Positions 50,787-58,431 of a stretch of 64,000 nucleotides of DNA are shown in pieces. A program made the position numbers and the translations under genes. Under the pieces are notes generated by a model, which had not been told where the DNA came from, did not search any database, and saw only the letters and a list, made by a program, of their open reading frames with translations. Each line of letters opens with the position of its first letter. The stretch's first letter is position 1. The DNA is from BMS3BBIN04 sp964552465 (GTDB lineage Bacteria; Electryoneota; Electryoneia; Electryoneales; Electryoneaceae): the NCBI GenBank assembly GCA_964552465.1, contig CAZKGR010000011.1, forward strand, positions 1-64,000, read 5' to 3'.

Positions 50787-53351
50787 GTGCGAACATTTAC
50801 TGCCATAGCGATTATCGGGCTGCTGTGTAGCTCGGCTTTCGCTCAAACCAGCCTGAACGTTGAACTCGCCGGCTCGATAGTTAACAACTGGCAGAACGCG
50901 ATGAACGCGGACGTTGTCGGTGGACACGCGTATGTCGCAACCGACGCCGGACTTTCGGTTCTGGATGTTCAGAACCCGAGTTCGATGACGGAAGTCGGTT
51001 TCTACTCCACTGGCGAGCTGTTTGATGTCCAAGTTCAGGGCACATACGCATACGTGTCTGAGTTCGAATACGGTTTACGGGTGTTCGATATCAGTGACGT
51101 TTCCTCTCCGACCTTGGTCGGCTCGCTACCACTCAACGGCGGCCTGAATGTCAAAGGCCTGGACGTTGTAGGCGATTACGTATTCATCACAAACGGATAC
51201 GACGGACTGCGGGTCATTGATGTGAGCGTTCCGAACTCACCCGCAGAAGTTGCTTTCCTGGCCACACCATGGCCGGCGATAGACGTAACCGTGGCGGGCA
51301 ATTACGCGTTCGTTGCCCTCTCCAACACCGGGTTGCGGACCACAGACATAAGCAATCCTGTTGGTGAGTTGACCGAAGTCGGGTTCTGCGATACCGAAGG
51401 TTCGTGTGAAGGGATAGATATCAATGGTGACTATGCGTACATCGCCCACCGGGTGGTCACCAACGGTGCTTTGCGGGTTATCGACATCTCTGATGTAGCC
51501 GCACCGTTTCTAGTCGGATCGTTCGACCTAGATTCGAACGCGAACGACGTTGTGTATGACAACGGACTCGCTTATGTCGCAGTTGATAACGAAGGACTGC
51601 GGATCATCGATGTCAGCGTTCCTGCTGTCCCCAGCGAAGTCGGATTTCTGGACACACCCGGGCAATCGCATGGGCTTGTGTACGCCAACGGTTACGTTTA
51701 CTTCGCGGCGGAAGCTTCTGGCATGCGCACGATAGACGTTTCGCTTCCGGCCACGCCTGTTGAGACGAGTCGTTTAGATGCCGGACGTTTCTGTGGCATC
51801 ACTGTAGCCGGCGACCTGGCATACATCGCTTACAAAGACGCCGGTATGGCTATCGTTGACTTAAGCGATGTCACGACTCCACAGACAATCGGTCAATTCG
51901 ACACCGCCGAACGAGCGCTTGACGTTGCCATTTCCGGTAATTTGGCGTACATCGCTGACAAGCAGGACGGGGTGCGTGTTATCGACATCACAGACCCAAC
52001 CACGCCGTTTGAAGTCGGATTTAACGTCGAATCGCAATCTGCACGAGAGATTGTGCTTGCCAACGGAATGGCCTATGTCGCGGATGGTTTTAACGGCTTT
52101 TTGATCATGGATCTCAGCGTCCCGACATCGCCGGTTGTTGTCGGGTCGATTATGACAAGCCAGTACGCGCTTGGTGTGGATGTATCCGGCAATTACGCGT
52201 ATGTGGTTGATTCACTCAACGACATTGAAATCTTCGATGTCAGTAATCCCGCCTCCCCCGTATTCTGCGGATGGTTCTACCTCGGTGGCGGTTGGGCTAA
52301 TGATATCCAAGTCCGCGACAATATTGCATACATGGCGTACGAATATATCGACTTCCGAGTGGCTGATGTCAGCGATCCGTATGCTGCCGTGGAAATCGGA
52401 TTCCTCGAAATGGAAAGCAATTCCGGGCACGTTGCGTTGAACGGAGATTTCGCGTTTGTGGGACAGGGAGGTGACGGAGTCCGTGTTTTGGATATCAACG
52501 ACCCAACCTCGCCCATGGAACTCGGGTACTACGATACCGAGGTACTCGTTCGCTCTGTTGGCGCCTACGGTCAGTACGCGCTTGTTGGCGACGACAACAC
52601 GTTCTACGTGTTTGACTGCACCGAGGCGATGGAAGGACCGCCGGAAGTGTCCATGTCGCTGACACCTCCTGACCAGCTGACTGTCCCACCGGGCACCTTC
52701 ATGTACTACGGTGCGCAAGTGGTCAGCAACTTCCTCGTTCCGACGCAAGTTGATTTGTGGACCGAGGTCACGCTGCCCAACGGCAACATTTACGGTCCGC
52801 TGCTGTTAGTGTCGCCAACGCTGGGTCCGGGGACAGTAATTAACCGCCCCGAGCTGCCGCTATACATCCCCGGTATCGCTCCTCCCGGCAGTTATGTCTT
52901 CCACGCAAACGCGGGTGACCACGATCTGTCCATCGTGATTGATTCGGATTCCTTCGCCTTTGAGGTGACTGCGGCGGCAGCGTCAAACACTGGCGGAATG
53001 GGCTGGGACTCGGTGGATTATACTACGTACTTCCTCCCTGCCGACGATGGGGATGCTGGCAACAAAGTAGCGATTTCTCCGCCCTCGGAATTCGCTTTGA
53101 CTGCTGCGTACCCAAACCCGTTCAACCCGACGACGACGATAGCTGTTAGCCTGCCGGAAGCGTCGGATCTGACGATGACCGTGTTCAACGTGATGGGTCA
53201 GCAGGTCGCGACTTTGGCGAACGGCAAGTTCGACGCCGGTCAGCACAGCTTCGTACTTGACGGTACGAACCTGTCTAGCGGACTGTACTTCATACACGCG
53301 AACGTTCCTGATCACCTCAATCAGATTCAGAAGGTCACGTTGATGAAGTAA
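50787..53351 (+). CDS. secreted LVIVD-repeat beta-propeller protein with type IX sorting domain
   Basis: An 854-residue exported protein. The GTG start follows GGAGGAACC and opens a signal peptide (MRTFTAIAIIGLLCSSAFA-Q). A possible promoter, TTGACC (50684) with TAATAC (50709), has a rather long 19-base spacer. Residues 30-620 are about thirteen LVIVD repeats of the type AYVAxxxxGLRVIDVSxPxxPxEVG, forecasting two propellers. Then come the Ig-like domain (LTVPPGTFMYYGAQVVSN, IAPPGSYVFHANAGDH), linker (GMGWDSVDY) and sorting domain YPNPFNPTTTIAVSLP...QKVTLMK. LVIVD proteins are surface proteins of unknown ligand. A terminator follows at 53396. Confidence 0.9.
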   Translation: MRTFTAIAIIGLLCSSAFAQTSLNVELAGSIVNNWQNAMNADVVGGHAYVATDAGLSVLDVQNPSSMTEVGFYSTGELFDVQVQGTYAYVSEFEYGLRVFDISDVSSPTLVGSLPLNGGLNVKGLDVVGDYVFITNGYDGLRVIDVSVPNSPAEVAFLATPWPAIDVTVAGNYAFVALSNTGLRTTDISNPVGELTEVGFCDTEGSCEGIDINGDYAYIAHRVVTNGALRVIDISDVAAPFLVGSFDLDSNANDVVYDNGLAYVAVDNEGLRIIDVSVPAVPSEVGFLDTPGQSHGLVYANGYVYFAAEASGMRTIDVSLPATPVETSRLDAGRFCGITVAGDLAYIAYKDAGMAIVDLSDVTTPQTIGQFDTAERALDVAISGNLAYIADKQDGVRVIDITDPTTPFEVGFNVESQSAREIVLANGMAYVADGFNGFLIMDLSVPTSPVVVGSIMTSQYALGVDVSGNYAYVVDSLNDIEIFDVSNPASPVFCGWFYLGGGWANDIQVRDNIAYMAYEYIDFRVADVSDPYAAVEIGFLEMESNSGHVALNGDFAFVGQGGDGVRVLDINDPTSPMELGYYDTEVLVRSVGAYGQYALVGDDNTFYVFDCTEAMEGPPEVSMSLTPPDQLTVPPGTFMYYGAQVVSNFLVPTQVDLWTEVTLPNGNIYGPLLLVSPTLGPGTVINRPELPLYIPGIAPPGSYVFHANAGDHDLSIVIDSDSFAFEVTAAAASNTGGMGWDSVDYTTYFLPADDGDAGNKVAISPPSEFALTAAYPNPFNPTTTIAVSLPEASDLTMTVFNVMGQQVATLANGKFDAGQHSFVLDGTNLSSGLYFIHANVPDHLNQIQKVTLMK

Positions 53352-53395
53352 GGACAGTCCTGAGTCCACAGTCTCGAGTCCCGAGTAACACCCTG

Positions 53396-53419
53396 GCCCG
53401 GCTTTGCAGTCGGGCTTTT
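53396..53419 (+). terminator. rho-independent terminator after the LVIVD gene
   Basis: GCCCGGCT and AGTCGGGC stem with TTGC loop, followed by TTTT. The 24-base sequence is identical to the terminator at 56041-56064 after the next gene. Confidence 0.85.
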
Positions 53420-53433
53420 CTGTAATCAATTGT

Positions 53434-53453
53434 AGCCCGGCACATGCCGGGCT
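53434..53453. repeat. TAGCCCGG palindrome, copy 2
   Basis: AGCCCGGCA (53434-53442) and TGCCGGGCT (53445-53453) form a perfect stem with two bases between, preceded by TTGT as in the nested copy at 47473. Confidence 0.7.
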
Positions 53454-53651
53454 GTTGTCTTTACGCTTTGCCGGACCATTCGGCAGCCGAAATTCACTTG
53501 TATCAATAAATTAAACCGGTATTAAGATTGTCTGTTATTTCCCTGTTTTTATTGACTTTTGAACTCTTTGGTAAATATGTTGGGAGCATGTTTGGGCTGT
53601 GTACCATATATATCTCGGATTGAATGGAGGTTGAATAAACAAGGGGGAAGC

Positions 53652-56009
53652 ATGCGAACTCTACTCATCGTTTTGTTGGTATTGGGTGTTTCGATGTCTG
53701 TATCTGCCGACGGCTATGACAGAATCGCGTTAAAAGAGGCGTTTAATGCGCAGCAGAACGGCGTTGAGCTCACCAAATCTCAGGACGCGTTGCTCGACCT
53801 GTATTACGCTGAAAATCCTCCTGTGATTGACAACGTCGGCGGTCCGGATAATTTCGGCTACGCCTGGAAGGACAGCGAAGAGCCGGATGGCCCGGACTAC
53901 AACTGGATCGACATCACCGGCACTGGCACTTCTTTCCACGATGACATGGGTGACGATGTTGTTGGTGGTCCGTATGCGATGGGATTTTCGTTCCCGTACT
54001 ACGGTGGAACCGTTTCGGATGTCTGGATTGGCTCGAATGGCGCCATCAACTTCGACGGCAACTACATCAGCCTGTCGAACTACGAGTACCCGACCACATC
54101 ACATGGTGGCCACATTGCTGCGTTCAACGACGATCTCGATCCGTGGGATGCCCCGGACGCCGCTTCGTACTATGAATTGGTGACCGTTGGCGACCTGCAG
54201 GTCTTCGTCATCGCCTGCATCAACTGGGATGAGTATCCCGGCAACGTGGATCCAGAAGGCCAGGAAGATATCACCTTCCAGTATCAGCTGTGGGACGACG
54301 GCACCATCGAGTTTCACTATCTGTCTGTTGAAGCTCCCGGTCTGGATATCACCCGCAACACCATCGCAATCCAGAACATGACCCGCGACATTGGTCTAAC
54401 CGCGTTCTACAACAACAACATTCCGGGCTATCCATATGATGGGTACGCGATTCGTTTCGCCCAGCTGGAAGCGGATGCTTCGATCAGTGGTTATGTCTAT
54501 GATTCAGCCACCAATGAGCCGATTGAAGGCGCGTCAGTCACCTTTGGTGGCTTCGCTACCGTAACAGAGGGAAACGGTTTCTACGAATTGCCCGACCTGT
54601 ACTCAGGAAACTACAACTGGACAGTGGAGGCGTTCGGTTACGAAGACCAGGTCGGTAACTTCGACATCCTTCCGGGTGCGAACACACTCGACATCTGGAT
54701 GGACCCGCAGAACATTAATTCCGATATCCTGATCGTTGACGTGGACGAATCCCCAAACTCTGGCCCGTCAGTGAGCAGTATTCTACAGGGAATGGGTTAC
54801 ACCACTCTGTACTCGAACGACTTCCTCGAGTACAGCTTCCTTGAATACGAATACGTCTTCGTGTTCACAGGCGTGTATCCGAACAACTTCATAATCGCAA
54901 CTGGTTCGCCGGAAGAACAGGTGTGCATTGATTATCTGAACGCACACGGTAACTTGTACCTCGAAGGTGGTGACGTATTCGACTTCATGCCACCGGTGAA
55001 CCTGCTAGCCATGTTGCCGATTATCACTCCTGGGGGGGGGACTACCTCCTTCGAAAACGTCATGGGTGAAGGTCCATTGGCGGGTCTCGAACTAGCATAT
55101 GCTGGCGAAGACAACTGGTTGGATGCTATCGAAGCGGATGTAAACGCAATCCGCCTCCTATATAACCCGAACGATGGCGGAGGTTGCCTTGTGGTTGACA
55201 ACAGCTTGCTGTATCACACCGCATGCGCCGCTTTCGAGCTCGGTATGCTTGTGGATGATGTTGAATGGTCACGCGTGGACATCGTTGCCGAGATCATGAA
55301 CAACTTCGACGCAGGCGTCGAACCCGATCCGGTCAACCTATACCTCATGCCGGTTGTTGACAGTGTACCCGCCGAAGGTGGCACCATTGTTTACGACGCT
55401 CGGCTGGTCAGCGACATCGGTCTGTCCATGCTTGGTTTACGTTATGGGACTTACGTGTACCTGCCGAACGGTCAGCCCTTCGGCCCGATCGACAACATTC
55501 AGTTCAACCTGATTCCGTTCATGGACATCACTGTGACCGGTATGACGGTTAATGTTCCGGGAGTTGCCCCGCAGGGTCAATACATCTTTGAAGCGGTCGC
55601 TGGTGTCCCCAACAACCCGATGTTGCAAGTTTCGGACAGCTTTAATTTCACCAAGACAGGCATCGTCGCTGTGGGCAGCAGTGAGTGGATCGGTAACGGA
55701 ACATTCATCGTCGGTGAACAAGAAAGCGCTGTGACTCTGCCAACCAGTTTCGAGATGGAAGCTGCCTATCCGAACCCCTTCAACCCGACGACGACGGTTA
55801 CAATTGCGTTACCAGAAGTGTCTGATCTGACCGTGACCGTGTTCAACATAACTGGTCAGCAGGTCGCGACACTGGTTGATGGTCAGGTGACTGCCGGGCA
55901 GCACAGCTTAGTGCTTGGTGGTACGAACCTGTCCAGCGGCATCTACTTCATTCAGGCGACAGTACCCGACCGGCTGAACGCGATTCAGAAGGTCACGTTG
56001 ATTAAATAA
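53652..56009 (+). CDS. secreted nidogen-like/carboxypeptidase-regulatory protein with type IX sorting domain
   Basis: A 785-residue exported protein. ATG 53652 follows GGGGGAAG and gives MRTLLIVLLVLGVSMSVSA-D. Residues of about 60-280 resemble a nidogen-like beta domain (FPYYGGTVSDVWIGSNGAIN, GGHIAAFNDDLDPW, YQLWDDGTIEFHYL). Residues of about 275-355 are a carboxypeptidase-regulatory-like fold (SISGYVYDSATNEPIEGASV, NGFYELPDLYSGNYNWTVEA). A third, flavodoxin-like part follows (SDILIVDVDESPNSG...YLNAHGNLYLEGGDVFDF). Then the Ig-like domain (DSVPAEGGTIVYDARL, GVAPQGQYIFEAVAG), linker (SSEWIGNGTF) and sorting domain YPNPFNPTTTVTIALP...QKVTLIK. A run of nine G lies at 55032-55040. Likely an adhesin or surface-layer component. 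Confidence 0.88.
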   Translation: MRTLLIVLLVLGVSMSVSADGYDRIALKEAFNAQQNGVELTKSQDALLDLYYAENPPVIDNVGGPDNFGYAWKDSEEPDGPDYNWIDITGTGTSFHDDMGDDVVGGPYAMGFSFPYYGGTVSDVWIGSNGAINFDGNYISLSNYEYPTTSHGGHIAAFNDDLDPWDAPDAASYYELVTVGDLQVFVIACINWDEYPGNVDPEGQEDITFQYQLWDDGTIEFHYLSVEAPGLDITRNTIAIQNMTRDIGLTAFYNNNIPGYPYDGYAIRFAQLEADASISGYVYDSATNEPIEGASVTFGGFATVTEGNGFYELPDLYSGNYNWTVEAFGYEDQVGNFDILPGANTLDIWMDPQNINSDILIVDVDESPNSGPSVSSILQGMGYTTLYSNDFLEYSFLEYEYVFVFTGVYPNNFIIATGSPEEQVCIDYLNAHGNLYLEGGDVFDFMPPVNLLAMLPIITPGGGTTSFENVMGEGPLAGLELAYAGEDNWLDAIEADVNAIRLLYNPNDGGGCLVVDNSLLYHTACAAFELGMLVDDVEWSRVDIVAEIMNNFDAGVEPDPVNLYLMPVVDSVPAEGGTIVYDARLVSDIGLSMLGLRYGTYVYLPNGQPFGPIDNIQFNLIPFMDITVTGMTVNVPGVAPQGQYIFEAVAGVPNNPMLQVSDSFNFTKTGIVAVGSSEWIGNGTFIVGEQESAVTLPTSFEMEAAYPNPFNPTTTVTIALPEVSDLTVTVFNITGQQVATLVDGQVTAGQHSLVLGGTNLSSGIYFIQATVPDRLNAIQKVTLIK
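55032..55040 (+). repeat. G9 homopolymer in the nidogen-like gene
   Basis: Nine consecutive G encode Gly-Gly-Gly in TPGGGTTS near residue 461. Loss or gain of one G would cut off the Ig-like and sorting domains, so this is a plausible on/off slippage site for surface display. Confidence 0.65.
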
Positions 56010-56040
56010 GGCGGAGTCGAGATACGAGCAACATCTCAAA

Positions 56041-56064
56041 GCCCGGCTTTGCAGTCGGGCTTTT
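56041..56064 (+). terminator. rho-independent terminator after the nidogen-like gene
   Basis: GCCCGGCT/AGTCGGGC stem with TTGC loop and TTTT tail; the same sequence as at 53396-53419. Confidence 0.85.
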
Positions 56065-56070
56065 AATATG

Positions 56071-56199
56071 CCCGTGTGAATCCTCGAAGAGGTTCACAGG
56101 GATTCGCCAAGCCCACAAGCCCGACTATCCACGACATAAATGTCGTGTGCATAACACCAGGCCACACAAGATCATCCCTGCTGGCGCAGCCCGCAGGGG
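56071..56199. repeat. palindrome cluster (three families)
   Basis: CCCGTGTGAATCCTC / GAGGTTCACAGGG (56071-56101) is copy 3 of the family at 26336 and 38783. CACGACATAAATGTCGTG (56130-56147) is the intergenic partner of 3975-3992. CCCTGCTGGCG / CCCGCAGGGG (56176-56199), preceded by ATCAT, is copy 2 of the family at 38660. Confidence 0.65.
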
Positions 56200-56436
56200 C
56201 ACCGTATTCACCCAGAGCCCGGTGTAACGTTTTCGCTTTTTCCGCAGTCAAGTAGAGTATCCTGGGTGAGGTGTGTCCTGTTGTATCATTGCTAACATGT
56301 AAACGAGACGGTCACCGTCTCCTCTGCGAGTTGTCTGGATTTGTGATTACGCTTAACATACTTGATTCGTAAACTTGTAACATATCGGGAGCCGGAAACG
56401 CCGGTTATTCCTGATCGACATGGAATGGAGGGAAGC

Positions 56437-58341
56437 ATGTTGTTTCGTCGGGTGATGGTTGTCGCGTTGGCGTTGTTGATTGCGGTTTGCGCCATGGCGA
56501 AGAAGCCGGATACTTTGGTCCGGGATGAGATTTCGGATCAGTACAAGTGGGACTTATCAGCTATTTATGATGGCTGGGATCAGTGGGAAATTGACAAGGC
56601 CACCATTGAAGGTCTGATGGAAAAGCTCCAGACCTACAAAGGCCGTCTTGGTGAAAGCCCGGATGTGATGGCCGAAATGTACCTGGTCGGTGAAGATCTC
56701 GGTATGTTGGTCGAGCGTTGGGCGTCTTTTGTCTGGCTGCAAGCAGTCGTGGACCAAAAGAACATGGACTTGAAGGCTCAGCAGCAGGAAATGGGCATCA
56801 TGTTCGCGCGGTTCGGTCAAGCGATGGCGTGGGTCGATCCGGAAATCCTCTCCAGTGTGCCGAAAGACGTCATGCTGACCTGGATCCAGGAGAACGGCGT
56901 GTTGCGTGAACGTCAGCACGGCATCCTCGAGCTGTACCGTCAGCAGGAGCACGTGCTGGATGAGGACGGCGAGTATCTGATGTCTCTGTCGTCCCAGCTT
57001 CAGGGCAACCCGGGCGGCACCTATAGCGCGCTTTCCACGGCTGATGTCGAGTTCCCGGACGTAACCTTATCAAACGGCGAAACCATCAAGGCGACGCACG
57101 CGAATTACGGCCTTGCGAAGGAAACCTTCCGTAACCAGGACGACCGCATGGCGGTGTTCCAGGCTCACTTCAGCACGTTCGACAACTTTGAAAACACGTA
57201 CGCTTCCATCTTTGATGGCATGCTGCAGTCGAACTGGTACGAAACCCAGGCGCGCAACTACGCATCCTCGGCTGAGATGTACCTCGACCAGAACAACATT
57301 CCGGTTGATGTAATGACCGGCATCATCGAGCAGGCCAAGCTGGGCGCGGAACCGCTGCAACGCTACAACCGCATCCGCAAGGAAGTGATGGGGCTGGAAA
57401 GCTATCGTTACTTCGATATGTACACCCCGCTCGTCGAGATCGACTGGCCGTTCTACTATGACGATCTCCGTCCGATCATTCTCGAGTCGTTGGATTCCTT
57501 CGGCAAAGATTATGTCGGCAAAGCCTCGCACGCATTCGACGAAGGTTGGTTCGACGTTTACGAAGCCGAAGGCAAGCGTAGCGGCGCATTCAGCGCGGGC
57601 GTCTACGGCGTCCATCCGTTCATGATGCTGAACCACGCCGACACGATGAACGACGCGTTCACGTTAGCGCATGAGCTTGGCCACACGATGCACACCCAGC
57701 TCAGTGATGAAGGCCAGGCCTACCACAGCAAGGATTACAGCATCTTTGTCGCGGAAATCGCGTCCACCATGGGCGAAGCATTTTTCCTCGATTACCTGCT
57801 GGAGAACACTGAAGATCCGGACAAGCGCATCGCGCTGCTTGAGCATGCGATTAACGGCATCCACGGCACATTCTATCGCCAATTGATGTTCGCCGACTTC
57901 GAGTACAAGATGCACACCGCTGTTCAGAACGGCATGCCGATCACGGCCGCGACGATGCAAGACATGTACCTCGAAAGCCTGAACGATTTCTTCGGCGACA
58001 GCCTGGATGATCAGGATCTGTACCGGAACACGTGGGCGCGTATCCCGCATTTCCAGCGTCCGTTCTACGTGTACCAGTACGCGACCAGCATCGCCGCATC
58101 CAGCTTGATCTACGAGCGGATCACGAACGAAGATTACTCGAAGAAAGAACGCAAGCAGGCGATGGAAGATTACCTGTCCCTGTTAAGTTCTGGTGGTAAC
58201 GATTATCCGATCGAACAGTGCCGGCTGGCTGGTGTCGATTTCATGACCCCGGCTCCGGGCGAAGCGATGGTTGCCAAGATGGACCGTCTCGTCACCCAGC
58301 TCGAGCAGGAATTGATCCGCAAGGGTCTGCTGGAAGGTTAA
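56437..58341 (+). CDS. exported M3-family oligoendopeptidase (PepF type)
   Basis: A 634-residue zinc metallopeptidase. GGAGGGA precedes ATG 56437, giving a signal peptide (MLFRRVMVVALALLIAVCAMA); most PepF enzymes are cytoplasmic, so export is a distinctive trait. The body follows the oligoendopeptidase F plan: WDLSAIYDGWDQWEIDKATI at the start, YASSAEMYLDQNNIPVDVMT in the middle, and the active site TLAHELGHTMHTQLSD (HExxH near residue 411) with the third ligand Glu probably in VAEIASTMGEAFF. ENFYRQ-like FYRQLMFADFEYKMH and GGNDYPIEQCRLAGVDF complete the fold. No sorting domain, so it is probably periplasmic, trimming imported peptides. The terminator at 58368 follows. Confidence 0.94.
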   Translation: MLFRRVMVVALALLIAVCAMAKKPDTLVRDEISDQYKWDLSAIYDGWDQWEIDKATIEGLMEKLQTYKGRLGESPDVMAEMYLVGEDLGMLVERWASFVWLQAVVDQKNMDLKAQQQEMGIMFARFGQAMAWVDPEILSSVPKDVMLTWIQENGVLRERQHGILELYRQQEHVLDEDGEYLMSLSSQLQGNPGGTYSALSTADVEFPDVTLSNGETIKATHANYGLAKETFRNQDDRMAVFQAHFSTFDNFENTYASIFDGMLQSNWYETQARNYASSAEMYLDQNNIPVDVMTGIIEQAKLGAEPLQRYNRIRKEVMGLESYRYFDMYTPLVEIDWPFYYDDLRPIILESLDSFGKDYVGKASHAFDEGWFDVYEAEGKRSGAFSAGVYGVHPFMMLNHADTMNDAFTLAHELGHTMHTQLSDEGQAYHSKDYSIFVAEIASTMGEAFFLDYLLENTEDPDKRIALLEHAINGIHGTFYRQLMFADFEYKMHTAVQNGMPITAATMQDMYLESLNDFFGDSLDDQDLYRNTWARIPHFQRPFYVYQYATSIAASSLIYERITNEDYSKKERKQAMEDYLSLLSSGGNDYPIEQCRLAGVDFMTPAPGEAMVAKMDRLVTQLEQELIRKGLLEG

Positions 58342-58367
58342 GCTGTTCTGCTCTAGCATAAGAATTC

Positions 58368-58396
58368 AAGGCCAGCCCATTGTGGGCTGGCCTTTT
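58368..58396 (+). terminator. rho-independent terminator after the M3 peptidase gene
   Basis: AAGGCCAGCCCA (58368-58379) and TGGGCTGGCCTT (58383-58394), a perfect 12-bp stem with a three-base loop, running into TTTT. Confidence 0.92.
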
Positions 58397-58431
58397 CTAA
58401 TTGTGTGCTGATCAAATTCGTGTAGGCGCGG

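Larger units (their letters stand above)
53352..53651. other. intergenic region with heptamers, terminator and palindrome
   Basis: Holds GAGTCCA, CAGTCTC, GAGTCCC, GAGTAAC (53362-53389), a heptamer run in the opposite sense to the CTCA copies; the terminator 53396-53419; and the palindrome 53434-53453. TTGACT near 53553 begins a possible promoter for the next gene. GGGGGAAG at 53643-53650 is its ribosome site. Confidence 0.55.
56010..56436. other. intergenic region with terminator and three palindrome families
   Basis: In order: the terminator 56041-56064; the GTGAATCC/GGTTCAC palindrome copy 3 (56071-56101); CACGACATAAATGTCGTG (56130-56147), which matches the palindrome inside the glycosyltransferase gene at 3975-3992; and the CCCTGC palindrome copy 2 (56176-56199). 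A leader with GACGGTCACCGTC at 56308-56320, a further small palindrome, precedes the M3 peptidase gene. No gene is seen. Confidence 0.65.
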
